From Catellicoccus marimammalium M35/04/3 (GTDB lineage Bacteria; Bacillota; Bacilli; Lactobacillales; Catellicoccaceae): a DNA stretch of 64,000 nt. The stretch's first letter is position 1; every line of letters starts with the position of its first letter. The notes beneath the pieces were generated by a model. That model saw nothing but the letters and a program-made list of their open reading frames with translations, searched no databases and was not told the origin of the DNA. This document shows, in pieces, positions 19,996 through 28,475 of the stretch. The stretch spans positions 124,001-188,000 of the forward strand of contig NZ_AMYT01000017.1 in the NCBI RefSeq assembly GCF_000313915.1, given 5' to 3'. The position numbers and the translations under genes were made by a program.

Positions 19996-21075
19996 TTAAT
20001 TCAATGCTTGTAATGGATCAATTTTAGCAATCGAACGGACAGAGAAAATTGAACCTAATACTGCAATAATAATCATTAAGATTGCAATAACAATCATTAA
20101 TGGAACATTTAATTGGAATGGAACAGCTGCTGGTAATAATAAACTTACACCAATCGTTGCTACAAAACCAATAACGACTCCAATGACTCCTAAAATGAAA
20201 GTTTGCATTACGACAGATTTAGCAATAAAGGAAGTTGGAATTCCTTGAACTTTCATTACACCAAAGATTTGTTTCTTTTGCATTGTTAATACATAAATGA
20301 AAATTCCTACAACAATCGCAGCAATTAAAATTAAAAAGCCAATCATAAAGCTAAATGTCATTACTTGGGCTTTGTATCCTGGCAAGTGATCAATAAATTC
20401 TTTCGTTGGAATAACTTCCAATTTTTTATTTTTCACTTTCACATTATCTAAATTACCATCTTTTGCACGAACAATAATCGCATTCACATTTTTTTGCATT
20501 GGTACGGGAGTTTGACGTACATTTTGAAAGGCTTTTTCTGACATATAAACTGTAGGCGCCATATTAAACATATTGCCTTTTGTCATCCCTACCACTTTCA
20601 TTGGTGTATCATAACCAGTGAATAATACTTTATCCCCAATCGCAAATCCTTTTTGTTTGGCTAATGATTCATCAATGACTACTTCTTTATTATTTTGGAA
20701 CATTTCTCCTTTACTAATTTTTGGAGCTAAAAATTGATCTTTGTTAATCCCAAACATCATAATGTTATCTTTTTTATCACTATCATTTTTGACTTGGATA
20801 ACACTTGCTCCTTGTAATAAAGTTGCTTTTTCTTTTGCTGTTACACCATTTATATCCTCTTTATCAAATTGAGATGCACTTAAATTATCATTGGCATCTT
20901 TGGTTAAAATCACAGCATTTGCTTTCCAGTTATCTACTGCCATTCTACCTTCTTGTGCTAATCCATAAGCAAGTCCGCTTAAAAAGAAGACAAGAAAAGC
21001 AATCAAGAAAATTACTCCTGTGATTAACGCATATCTTCCTTTGGCATGTTTAATTTCTTTCCATGCTAGAAACAT
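19996..21075 (-). CDS. ABC transporter permease, FtsX/MacB-like (HrtB-type)
   Basis: About 359 residues. Topology fits an FtsX-like permease: one N-terminal transmembrane segment (about 17-42), a ~190-residue extracytoplasmic domain, then three C-terminal segments (about 240-265, 285-320, 325-350), ending in VRSIAKIDPLQALN, typical of the family. I start it at the second of two close ATGs (21075), 7 nt from AGAGG. Transcribed first, with the ATPase behind it. The N-terminal LAWKEIKHAKGRYALITG resembles HrtB-type heme or antimicrobial exporters; the substrate is not shown. Confidence 0.85.
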   Translation of the reverse strand: MFLAWKEIKHAKGRYALITGVIFLIAFLVFFLSGLAYGLAQEGRMAVDNWKANAVILTKDANDNLSASQFDKEDINGVTAKEKATLLQGASVIQVKNDSDKKDNIMMFGINKDQFLAPKISKGEMFQNNKEVVIDESLAKQKGFAIGDKVLFTGYDTPMKVVGMTKGNMFNMAPTVYMSEKAFQNVRQTPVPMQKNVNAIIVRAKDGNLDNVKVKNKKLEVIPTKEFIDHLPGYKAQVMTFSFMIGFLILIAAIVVGIFIYVLTMQKKQIFGVMKVQGIPTSFIAKSVVMQTFILGVIGVVIGFVATIGVSLLLPAAVPFQLNVPLMIVIAILMIIIAVLGSIFSVRSIAKIDPLQALN

Positions 21076-21244
21076 ACTCATTCCTCTTTTCTTTATATTA
21101 TTTGATTCCGACTACAGATTATATCACAAATAAGAAAAGGATAAGAAAATTTTGCTCAAAATTTTTACCTTTATATTTGACTTTTTCTAAAAAATAAAAT
21201 TGTATTTCCTTCATAAATTCATCGCAATTCTTGGTAAAATTAGG

Positions 21245-21250
21245 TATAAT
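21245..21250 (+). promoter_or_regulatory. Likely -10 element of the 66-residue gene
   Basis: A perfect TATAAT 32 bp before the start codon. The matching -35 is poor. The remaining AT-rich ~200 bp between this gene and the divergent permease gene shows nothing else I can support. Confidence 0.4.
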
Positions 21251-21281
21251 GAATAAAAATCAAAGAAAGTAGGGATTTTGT

Positions 21282-21482
21282 ATGTATACTTTAGTAAAAC
21301 AAAATGAACGTCATTTACCTCCATTGAGTGAAAATGCCAAAAAATTATATACAGAATTAGTAGAGTATGCTCCTCTTTCCGCAGAGCAATTAAAAGAAAT
21401 CGCTGCTAGTGATTGGGAAGATAACGAAGATTTTGTCGATGCGATTAACGAATTAAAACATTGGAATTTAATCAAAGAATAA
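21282..21482 (+). CDS. Hypothetical 66-residue protein
   Basis: Unrecognised. A small acidic, soluble, probably all-helical protein; segments such as LSAEQLKEIAASDW and FVDAINELKHWNLI resemble the helices of a winged-helix fold, but this is only an impression. It has a plausible site (AGGGATTTTGT before ATG), a TATAAT upstream and its own perfect terminator, which together support a real gene. It is isolated: divergent from the ABC exporter and convergent with the secreted peptidase. Confidence 0.7.
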   Translation: MYTLVKQNERHLPPLSENAKKLYTELVEYAPLSAEQLKEIAASDWEDNEDFVDAINELKHWNLIKE

Positions 21483-21483
21483 A

Positions 21484-21508
21484 AAAGACACGCAATGCGT
21501 GTCTTTCT
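21484..21508. terminator. Bidirectional terminator
   Basis: Perfect 10-bp stem AAAGACACGC/GCGTGTCTTT with a 3-nt loop. A-run on the left and T-rich tract on the right allow function for the small plus-strand gene and for the minus-strand peptidase gene ending at 21551. Confidence 0.85.
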
Positions 21509-21550
21509 TTGTATGTAAACTCCTAATTGATTTTTAAATGATGCTTTATA

Positions 21551-22735
21551 TTAGAAATCAAAAATATCTTGTGGACGATTGAAGTGCCAGCACATATGGT
21601 TGCGGTGACTTTGTGTTGGATCTTTATAGGCGTTGCTACCAATCGCTGCTAAATAGTCTGTTGGATTCCAACCATGTTGATCTCCTAATACACTATTGTT
21701 AGTAATGATATATTCTGTTTCATTTCCATAATGTTCTAATGCATATTGACGCATGGCATTATTTTTCTTCCAAACAGGATCATTTTTCTTTTCTGCAGTT
21801 CCTACACTTAAATCGACAGCTAATCCATTACCATGACCTGTACCATAGTAATCAATATCTCCTTCACGATAGCCACTAATCAAGTTTGCTCCAAATTTCT
21901 TTTGGATTTCATGAGCTGCATCTAAAACAAATTGATATACACCATTCGTTTTTTTATTTACTGTTCCATCAGAATTTGTATAACCTATCCAATCTCCATT
22001 AACTTCCATACTATAGTATCTTCTTCCATTAAAATGGTTATAATATCCCATAGTTCTTACAAGTTTATTTTTATATTTATCTCCTGTAGCGACTTCATGG
22101 AAATTTTTATTGTTATAAATTGGGTAATTTTTATTTAAAGAAATGGGTTTTTCTCCTTTAAATTTTGTTCCCCACGGAGAATTTGTTAATCCCCCTGCTT
22201 TTTTATTAATATAACCAACCCACTGATTGTTTTTATCATATAAAGATAAGTACATATTCCCATTAAAGTGATAATAGTATCGTTTAACTTGGTAAGTTTT
22301 ATTTCCTTTTTTTAATAAATTATCGCTTTCTTTAAAGGACTTGTTATCATAAATACTCCAATCTTTTCTTGTGTAACTTCCATATTGTTTTGTGGAATAT
22401 CCTACGCCCCAGGAACTATTCGCTTCTTTTACTGCTTTAGCATCAATATAACCTACCCATTTATCTTTATTGTTATAAGCTGAATAATAGCGATGACCAT
22501 TTACATGATTATAATATCCATCGGTTTTTAAAGTTTGTTGATAGTAATCATTAGTTGACCCTTTTATTTTTCCATTTTTATCTCCTAAGCGAGAATAATT
22601 ATTCTCCACTACGGAAAGATATGCTTTGTGACTAATTTTCGGTCCAAAATCTTCTGTACTCGCCTGAACAGAATGTGTCATTCCAAAAAAGCCTGCTACA
22701 GCCGCCAGAAAAAGACCATAATACCCTTTTTTCAT
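21551..22735 (-). CDS. Secreted cell-wall peptidase: three GW-like repeats plus LAS-type metallopeptidase domain
   Basis: 394 residues. A Sec signal peptide is clear (MKKGYYGLFLAAVAGFFGMT, likely cut after VQA at 25). Three repeats follow at about 36-104, 125-183 and 200-258. Each ends in an aromatic-rich module of the form YYxHxNGxxYYSxYxxxxxWVGYI, resembling SH3-like GW cell-wall binding modules. The C-terminal domain (about 262-394) has a LAS/M15-like metal site: GTGHGNGLAVDLS (His301, Asp308) and NHMCWHF (His380, His384), preceded by SGYRE. It is probably a peptidoglycan endo- or carboxypeptidase acting on the organism's own wall. Good GGAG site; single gene. Confidence 0.75.
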   Translation of the reverse strand: MKKGYYGLFLAAVAGFFGMTHSVQASTEDFGPKISHKAYLSVVENNYSRLGDKNGKIKGSTNDYYQQTLKTDGYYNHVNGHRYYSAYNNKDKWVGYIDAKAVKEANSSWGVGYSTKQYGSYTRKDWSIYDNKSFKESDNLLKKGNKTYQVKRYYYHFNGNMYLSLYDKNNQWVGYINKKAGGLTNSPWGTKFKGEKPISLNKNYPIYNNKNFHEVATGDKYKNKLVRTMGYYNHFNGRRYYSMEVNGDWIGYTNSDGTVNKKTNGVYQFVLDAAHEIQKKFGANLISGYREGDIDYYGTGHGNGLAVDLSVGTAEKKNDPVWKKNNAMRQYALEHYGNETEYIITNNSVLGDQHGWNPTDYLAAIGSNAYKDPTQSHRNHMCWHFNRPQDIFDF

Positions 22736-22870
22736 GAATATCTCCTCTTTTCTTTAATAAATCCTCATTTATTATATAAAGAAAATCTTAAAACTATACT
22801 TGTTTTTCTTTGCATTATCTTTACAATTTATCAACGATAATTTTACTTTTTGGAATTTCTCATTTAGAGA

Positions 22871-22899
22871 TTGATTTTTTAGATAAAAACGAGTAAAAT
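22871..22899 (+). promoter_or_regulatory. pyrP promoter
   Basis: TTGATT (22871-22876), a 17-nt spacer, and TAAAAT (22894-22899), just upstream of the PyrR leader. Transcription would begin near 22906. Confidence 0.7.
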
Positions 22900-22905
22900 A
22901 TTTTA

Positions 22906-23037
22906 AAAATAAAAATACACGTCCCTTTAAATGAGTCCTGTGAGGCTGATAAGGTAGAGTTCGATATAAAATACAGAGATAAAACTGTAGAAAAGATACT
23001 ATCATTGGACATAAGGGATTCCTTATGTCCTTTTTCT
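22906..23037 (+). promoter_or_regulatory. PyrR-dependent attenuator leader of pyrP
   Basis: The leader holds AGTCCTGTGAGGCT (22934-22947), a full match to the PyrR-binding loop ARUCCNGNGAGGYU. It is followed by a terminator: perfect 10-bp stem GGACATAAGG/CCTTATGTCC (23008-23017, 23021-23030) and a T-run. By the established mechanism, PyrR with UMP binds the loop and favours termination, so uracil uptake falls when pyrimidines are plentiful. Together with the promoter this fills the 328-bp gap 22736-23063. Confidence 0.93.
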
Positions 23038-23063
23038 TTTGGGGTCGTGCCAGGAGGAATTCT

Positions 23064-24356
23064 ATGGAAAAAAAAGAAGTATTTCGTAATCCAGAGGTGG
23101 TTCTAGACATTCATGAGCGTCCACCTTTTTGGCTAGGAATTGGTTTAAGTCTACAACATTTATTTACCATGTTTGGAGCAACTGTGCTCGTTCCATTACT
23201 AGTTGGAATTGATCCAGCCATTGCATTATTTAGTTCTGGATTAGGAACGATTGTTCATTTGTTAGTAACCAAAGGAAAAATCCCAGCTTATATGGGAAGT
23301 AGTTTTGCTTTTATTACTGCCATGCAATTTTTGATGAAAAGCTACGGATTTAAAGCAGTAGCTCTTGGTGGTTTAACGACAGGATGTGTCTATATCATTG
23401 TTTCACTGATTGTTCATCGCTTAGGAAGCAACTGGATCCATCGTATTTTACCGCCAATTGTAGTTGGTCCAGTAGTTATGGTCATTGGATTAGGTCTAGC
23501 AGGGAATGCTTGTAGTAACGCGATGTATCGTACCGTCCATGGGACACAAACTTATGATATTAAATATATTTGTGTGGCTCTAATTACATTAGCTGCAGTA
23601 ATTTTCTTTAATATGTATATGAAAGGATTTTTCAGTTTAATTCCTATCTTATTAGGAATCGTTACTGGATATATTGCTGCGGTGCTATTTGGTTTAGTGG
23701 ATTTCCAACCTATTTTAGATGCACCTTGGTTTAAGGTCCCTAATCTACATGTACCTTTTGTTAACTATGAGCCAAAATTTTATTTAGCTGCGATTACGAC
23801 GATGACTCCTATCGCTTTTGTTACAATGACAGAACATATTGGTCATTTAATGGTATTAAACCAAATTACAAAGCGTGATTTCTATGATGAACCAGGCTTA
23901 GATAAAACCTTATTAGGAGATGGATTAGCACAAATTACAGCTTCTCTTGTAGGAGCTCCTCCAGTAACAAGTTATGGAGAAAATATTGGTGTAATGACGA
24001 TTACAAAAGTTCATAGTGTCTACGTTATTGCCGGTGCAGCTATCTTTGCCGTTTTATTAGGATTTTGTGGAAAAGTAACAGCTGTGATTCAAAGTATTCC
24101 AAATCCAGTCATTGGTGGAATTAGCTTCATTCTCTTTGGTGTTATTGCAGCTAGTGGACTACGCATCTTAATTGAAAAACAAATTGATTTTAACGAAAAA
24201 CGTAACTTAATCATTGCTTCAGCCATTTTAATTATCGGAATTGGTGGATTAACCTTCCAAATTGGTTCATTCTCTCTTTCTGGAATGGCCTTAGCTACGG
24301 TCATTGGTATTGTATTAAACTTAGTCCTACCAAAAAAAGCCAAAAGTGAAGCATAA
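23064..24356 (+). CDS. pyrP: Uracil permease (NCS2 family)
   Basis: Uracil:H+ symporter of the nucleobase:cation symporter-2 family, about 430 residues with some 12-14 hydrophobic segments. The QH motif is in SLQHLFTMFGATVLVP; SSFAFITAM and the TEHIGHLMVLN segment (with the conserved Glu and His) fit UraA/PyrP rather than xanthine permeases. The start is ATG 23064 behind CAGGAGGAATTCT; the longer frame runs into the terminator and is rejected. The PyrR leader supports the uracil assignment. Single-gene transcript. Confidence 0.95.
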   Translation: MEKKEVFRNPEVVLDIHERPPFWLGIGLSLQHLFTMFGATVLVPLLVGIDPAIALFSSGLGTIVHLLVTKGKIPAYMGSSFAFITAMQFLMKSYGFKAVALGGLTTGCVYIIVSLIVHRLGSNWIHRILPPIVVGPVVMVIGLGLAGNACSNAMYRTVHGTQTYDIKYICVALITLAAVIFFNMYMKGFFSLIPILLGIVTGYIAAVLFGLVDFQPILDAPWFKVPNLHVPFVNYEPKFYLAAITTMTPIAFVTMTEHIGHLMVLNQITKRDFYDEPGLDKTLLGDGLAQITASLVGAPPVTSYGENIGVMTITKVHSVYVIAGAAIFAVLLGFCGKVTAVIQSIPNPVIGGISFILFGVIAASGLRILIEKQIDFNEKRNLIIASAILIIGIGGLTFQIGSFSLSGMALATVIGIVLNLVLPKKAKSEA

Positions 24357-24357
24357 G

Positions 24358-24388
24358 AAAAAGCCAATCTTTAAGATTGGCTTTTTTT
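24358..24388. terminator. Bidirectional terminator between pyrP and a small minus-strand ORF
   Basis: Stem AAAGCCAATCTT/AAGATTGGCTTT with T-run on the right and A-run on the left. On the minus strand its left part overlaps the last codons and stop of the 37-residue ORF. Confidence 0.85.
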
Positions 24389-24484
24389 ATTCTTTTTATG
24401 TTCTGATAACACTTCTTTTGCAGGGACAAATAACCCTCCAATACAAGCTAAAGTAACTCCAATCGCCACTAAACTCTTTTTCAT
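24371..24484 (-). CDS. Small membrane peptide, 37 residues, hypothetical
   Basis: The frame starts at ATG 24484 with AAGGAG 8 nt upstream and encodes a basic start, a hydrophobic stretch SLVAIGVTLACIGGLFV, then a Lys/Glu-rich tail KEVLSEHKKNKKS. One membrane span is likely. It follows ypsC by 21 bp and its stop lies inside the terminator hairpin. The strong ribosome site and operon position support it, but no family is recognised. Cys13 lacks a proper lipobox, so I do not call it a lipoprotein. Confidence 0.55.
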   Translation of the reverse strand: MKKSLVAIGVTLACIGGLFVPAKEVLSEHKKNKKSQS

Positions 24485-24505
24485 TTTTATTCTCCTTTTC
24501 TCCTC

Positions 24506-25651
24506 TTATTTTCTTTTGGGTTTTGGTGGACGTTCTCCCCAATATTGGAAGTAGTCTGTTCTTAATGCTCCATTGTATAGTTTACGTTTTTTCGTTGCCT
24601 TTTCCCCATAATAAGCTTCAAAATTCAGATCACTAGTTAAAATATACTTACTCCAAGTTTTTAATGGGCGGAATACTTCTCCCATTTCTTTATATAATTG
24701 TTCTACTTCTTCTTTATCATTTAAACGTTCTCCATAAGGGGGATTGCTCACAATTACTCCATATTGTTGGTCGGTATGGAAGTCTTGTAAACGCATTTGT
24801 TTAAATTCGATATAATCGGCTACTCCTGCTTTTTTCGCATTATCTTTCGCAATTTCTACTAAACGATGATCAATATCACTACCAAAAATTTGTAAAGATT
24901 GATCCCATCGAATGGCAGCTTTCGCTTCTTGACGAGCATTCGCAAAGATTTCTTCTTCTACCCATGGCCAGTCTTCACATAAAAATTTGCGATGTAGTCC
25001 TGGAGCAATATTTAATGCCATCATCGCAGCCTCAATACAAATCGTTCCTGAACCACATGTTGGATCAACAAAAGGACGATCTGGACGCCAATTCGTTAAA
25101 GAAACAAGAGCAGCAGCTAACGTTTCTTTTAGTGGGGCTCCTCCCTTTTCTGTCCGATATCCACGTTTGAAGAAGCTATCCCCTGTTGTATCTAAACTCA
25201 ATGTCACTTTATCCTTTAACAAAGCAACCTCTACTGGGAATTTTGCTCCTGATTCTGGTAAACGTCCATAACGATGATAATAATTACTTAGACGTTGAAC
25301 GATTGCTTTTTTTGTAATGGATTGACAATCAGGAACACTAAATAACGTAGATTTCACTGATTTTCCTGTGACATGAATATTTGCATCTAAAGGTAATAAT
25401 TTTTCCCAAGGAATCGCTGCTGTATAGTCAAATAATTGTGTAAACGTTGTAGCTGGGAATTGAGCTACAATAATTTTGATTCGGTCAGCAGTACGAAGCC
25501 ATAGACTCGCTTTGGCGATATCTTCCATTGTTCCCATAAAAAGAGCATGACCATTTTCTAACTGACATTCAATGCCCATCGCGCGTAGTTCTTTTCCTAC
25601 TAACGCTTCTAATCCACTGGCACAAGTAGCCATACATTTAAATTTCTTCAT
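24506..25651 (-). CDS. ypsC: THUMP-domain class I SAM-dependent RNA methyltransferase (YpsC/RlmL-like)
   Basis: About 381 residues. The N-terminal FKCMATCASGLEALVGKELRAMG and following ~150 residues form a ferredoxin-like/THUMP RNA-binding region. The C-terminal Rossmann methyltransferase has FVDPTCGSGTICIEAAMMA and the amino-methylating motif SNPPYGERL. Homologues methylate N2 of a guanine in 23S rRNA (RlmL, G2445 in E. coli); this target is inferred. I place the start at ATG 25651, behind AAAGGAAAAACT; a TTG 21 bp upstream would add non-conserved residues. Confidence 0.88.
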   Translation of the reverse strand: MKKFKCMATCASGLEALVGKELRAMGIECQLENGHALFMGTMEDIAKASLWLRTADRIKIIVAQFPATTFTQLFDYTAAIPWEKLLPLDANIHVTGKSVKSTLFSVPDCQSITKKAIVQRLSNYYHRYGRLPESGAKFPVEVALLKDKVTLSLDTTGDSFFKRGYRTEKGGAPLKETLAAALVSLTNWRPDRPFVDPTCGSGTICIEAAMMALNIAPGLHRKFLCEDWPWVEEEIFANARQEAKAAIRWDQSLQIFGSDIDHRLVEIAKDNAKKAGVADYIEFKQMRLQDFHTDQQYGVIVSNPPYGERLNDKEEVEQLYKEMGEVFRPLKTWSKYILTSDLNFEAYYGEKATKKRKLYNGALRTDYFQYWGERPPKPKRK

Positions 25652-25739
25652 AGTTTTTCCTTTTCTTTCCAAGTTTGTCTTTTATTCTATTTTTGATAAT
25701 AGCATAGGATGAGTAAAAAGTCTTCCTCTAATAAACGCA

Positions 25740-25767
25740 AAAAAAGGAGCCAAAGCTCCTTTTTTTA
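25740..25767. terminator. Terminator after the lysine permease gene
   Basis: Inverted repeat AAAAAAGGAGC/GCTCCTTTTTT with a short loop. It overlaps the permease stop codon (25765-25767) and lies upstream of ypsC. Confidence 0.8.
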
Positions 25768-27204
25768 TTCTTCATGATAAGTTAAATCTACTTCATCTAA
25801 TGGAATTAGATGTGTTTTATGTTTCCATTTGTAATAGAAGAATAGGATAAAGAATAAAGGTAAACTCATATAAGTTACAATTAATTCATCCCAATTTCCA
25901 TTAATGAACCCTGGAATATCTTGTCCCACAATTACGGCAATACACATAATAATGGCAAAGATTGGCCCAAATGGGAACCATTTTGATTTATATTTTAATT
26001 CACTGATGTCATGTCCTTGTTTAATAAATGCACGACGGAAACGGTAATGAGATACAGCAACCCCAAACCAAGCAATAAATCCAGTTAATCCAGATGCGCT
26101 TAATAAGAAGTTATAAATCTTGTCTCCCATGAAAGAAGTAATAAATGCTAAACCACCTACAGCAGCAGTTAATAATAAAGCATTTACTGGGATTCCACGA
26201 CGATTAATTTTTTGGAATGCTTTTGGTGCTTGTCCACTTTGTGCCATCGCACATAGCATACGAGCCCCTGCATATAATCCAGAATTTCCAGCAGATAATA
26301 CAGAAGTTAAAATTACTGCATTCATCACACTAGCTGCCGCAGCTAACCCTGCACGTTGGAAAACTAATGTAAATGGACTGATTGCGATATCTGTCGCATC
26401 GCTTCCTAATAAGTTTGGTGAAGTATAAGGAATAATCAAACCAATAATGAAAATTGATACTAAGTAGAATAGCAAAATACGCCAAAATACTTGTTTAATC
26501 GCTTTTGGAATCGATTTTTCTGGGTTGGCAGATTCACCAGCAGTAATCCCAATCATTTCGACCCCTTGGAAAGAAAATCCTGCTACTACAAACACACTAA
26601 CAATCGTTGGTAATCCCCCAACAAAAGGAGCATCTCCTTTTGTAAAGTTCATTAATCCATCCGCATGACCACCTAAGATTCCTGTTACGGTTAATAACCC
26701 AACTCCAATAAAGCAAATTACAGTAATTACTTTAATCATTGAGAACCAAAACTCAGCTTCACCAAATAACTCTACAGATGCTAAGTTCATCAAGAAAATT
26801 AGGACAAAGAAAATGATACTAAAAATCCACCCTGGGACATCTGGGAACCAGTATTCCATAATAATTGCTGAAGTACTGATATCTACCGCTAAAGTAATCG
26901 CCCAGTTAAACCAATAGTTCCATCCTAAAGCAAATCCAAACGCTGGATCGACAAATTTTGTCGCATACGTACTAAATGATCCTGATACTGGCATATAAGT
27001 TGCCATTTCTCCTAAAGAAGTCATCATAAAGAATACTAATAATCCGATTAATCCGTATGCAACAAGAGCACCTCCAGGTCCAGCGGTTGAAATTGCTGAT
27101 CCACTTGCTACAAAAAGACCCGTTCCAATAGAACCCCCGATAGCAATCATGGACAAGTGACGAGTTTTCAACCCGCGCTGCATCGAATGATCGTTTTCGC
27201 TCAT
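25765..27204 (-). CDS. lysP: Lysine-specific amino acid permease (AAT family, LysP-like)
   Basis: A 479-residue APC-superfamily transporter with about 12 membrane segments. The N-terminal RGLKTRHLSMIAIGGSIGTGLFVASG is the family signature of amino acid:H+ symporters. The start is ATG 27204, with GGAGG 8 nt upstream; an earlier ATG two codons upstream sits too close to it. The lysine riboswitch in the leader is the main reason for calling lysine as substrate; protein sequence alone would only say amino acid permease. Confidence 0.9.
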   Translation of the reverse strand: MSENDHSMQRGLKTRHLSMIAIGGSIGTGLFVASGSAISTAGPGGALVAYGLIGLLVFFMMTSLGEMATYMPVSGSFSTYATKFVDPAFGFALGWNYWFNWAITLAVDISTSAIIMEYWFPDVPGWIFSIIFFVLIFLMNLASVELFGEAEFWFSMIKVITVICFIGVGLLTVTGILGGHADGLMNFTKGDAPFVGGLPTIVSVFVVAGFSFQGVEMIGITAGESANPEKSIPKAIKQVFWRILLFYLVSIFIIGLIIPYTSPNLLGSDATDIAISPFTLVFQRAGLAAAASVMNAVILTSVLSAGNSGLYAGARMLCAMAQSGQAPKAFQKINRRGIPVNALLLTAAVGGLAFITSFMGDKIYNFLLSASGLTGFIAWFGVAVSHYRFRRAFIKQGHDISELKYKSKWFPFGPIFAIIMCIAVIVGQDIPGFINGNWDELIVTYMSLPLFFILFFYYKWKHKTHLIPLDEVDLTYHEE

Positions 27205-27297
27205 AGTCATAGCCTCCAAAATATTTAATTTTCAAAACAGCCCTTCATGCGATAAACTGTACGTGAATCATTCACTCATGATTTCTATCAGTATATG

Positions 27298-27456
27298 GAT
27301 AGCTCATCCTAAAAAGGACAGTGATACGCTTCTTCAACATACCCCCAAGAAAAATCGAGATAGGCTCTCTTTTTCTTTCGGCATCGACGCCTTTCTCTTT
27401 TTCTCATTAGCCCTATACTTCAAAAAAGATACTCTTCGCCTAATGCAACCTCTATC
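27298..27456 (-). promoter_or_regulatory. Lysine riboswitch (L-box aptamer)
   Basis: Minus-strand leader of lysP. Conserved L-box blocks appear in order: GATAGAGGTTGCA (from 27456), AAGAGTA, GGCGTCGATGCCGAAAG, GGGGGTATGTTGAAGA, and closing GGATGAGCTATC (to 27298). P1 pairs GATAG with CTATC. The remaining ~90 nt to the start codon hold the expression platform. No strong hairpin with T-run is visible there. CTATC of P1 can instead pair with a GATAG at 27287-27291, which may be the switching element. With the promoter and the galM terminator this accounts for the 398-bp gap 27205-27602. Confidence 0.93.
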
Positions 27457-27481
27457 TCATAAAGAGTCATTCTTGATATAA

Positions 27482-27510
27482 ACTATATCGAAAATCACAA
27501 GGTTCGTCAA
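27482..27510 (-). promoter_or_regulatory. lysP promoter
   Basis: On the minus strand TTGACG (27505-27510), a 17-nt spacer, TATAGT (27482-27487). It begins right after the upstream gene's terminator and places the transcription start just before the lysine aptamer. Confidence 0.85.
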
Positions 27511-27516
27511 TAAAAA

Positions 27517-27549
27517 TAAAAAAAGAAGACGGTCAAATCCCGTCTTCCT
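27517..27549 (-). terminator. Terminator of the hslV-hslU-epimerase transcript
   Basis: On the minus strand stem GAAGACGG/CCGTCTTC (27541-27548, 27526-27533) followed by a T-run. It lies 54 bp beyond the epimerase stop. Confidence 0.85.
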
Positions 27550-27602
27550 TATAGAAAATATCACGATTTTTAATTTATTAAAAAAACAATCAGAAATCGA
27601 TT

Positions 27603-28475
27603 TTATTTTTCACCAAAAATTAATTGATAGGATGTATCCCATTTTTGTCTTGGTAAAAGAGAATGTAATCCTAATTTATCTGGCCAAAGTTGACTAGCTT
27701 CTTCTGTATCTGTAATTCCCCACCAAGGTTCTAAGCAAACAAAAGGTGCTTTCTTATCAGCTGGTGACCAAACTCCAAGATAAGGTGCGTTTTGATAAGA
27801 TAAACGAATCGTTGAATAAGGACTCTTTAAGATAGCTGTAACGGAATTTTTTGTTTCATAAATCCAAGCATCTTGCTCAAAATCTTTACGATGAATCGCA
27901 CGCTCTAATTTTGGTTGTTCTTCTTTTTCTTTTGTTAACAATACTCCTTGGATAAAACGCTGAGTGACAGGTTCATCTGTTCCTAAAAAGAAATGGGTAT
28001 CGATAAATTCTCCTTCTTCTGTCATTGGAACTTGGAATGCAGGATGCCCACCGATACTAAACCACAGTATTTCTTCACTATCAGGATTAAACACTTCATA
28101 ACGGACCGCAATCTCTCTTCCTTTTAGTTGATAAAAAATGCGTAAAACAAAAGCAAAAGGATACATTTCTTTTGTTTGTTCTGAATCATGTAATTCAAAA
28201 CAAATTTCTGTTGTATCATGTAATAATTCATGAAATTCTAAATCACGAGCAAATCCGTGTCCAGGCATCATATATTCTGTATCTTGATACTTATATTTTC
28301 CTTCTTTTAATCGTCCCACAATAGGAAAAAGCACTGGAGCTCTGCGGCCCCAAATCGTTGCATCTCCTTGCCAAAGATACTCTTTTTGTGCTTTTTTATC
28401 ATAGACACTTTGTAATTCTGCGCCATGAGAAGAAATTATTACTTTTAAGTCTTCATTTTCTAATACATAGTCCAT
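27603..28475 (-). CDS. Aldose 1-epimerase family protein (LacX-like)
   Basis: 290-residue cytoplasmic protein of the galactose mutarotase superfamily. Motifs include SSHGAELQSVYDK near the start, GRRAPVLFPIVGRL, MPGHGFARDLEF (catalytic-type His), GGHPAFQVP and CLEPWWGITDT. It fits the LacX/YeaD-like branch rather than classical GalM; the exact sugar is unknown. It lies 11 bp behind hslU, where codY is found in many Bacilli. Confidence 0.85.
   Translation of the reverse strand: MDYVLENEDLKVIISSHGAELQSVYDKKAQKEYLWQGDATIWGRRAPVLFPIVGRLKEGKYKYQDTEYMMPGHGFARDLEFHELLHDTTEICFELHDSEQTKEMYPFAFVLRIFYQLKGREIAVRYEVFNPDSEEILWFSIGGHPAFQVPMTEEGEFIDTHFFLGTDEPVTQRFIQGVLLTKEKEEQPKLERAIHRKDFEQDAWIYETKNSVTAILKSPYSTIRLSYQNAPYLGVWSPADKKAPFVCLEPWWGITDTEEASQLWPDKLGLHSLLPRQKWDTSYQLIFGEK

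Noticed and set aside
22772-23110. 112-codon minus-strand open frame over the pyrP leader
   Set aside because: It lies opposite the PyrR leader, promoter and pyrP start, has no ribosome site and an unnatural basic composition.
27263-27481. 72-codon plus-strand open frame between lysP and the epimerase gene
   Set aside because: It is the antisense of the lysine riboswitch and its promoter.
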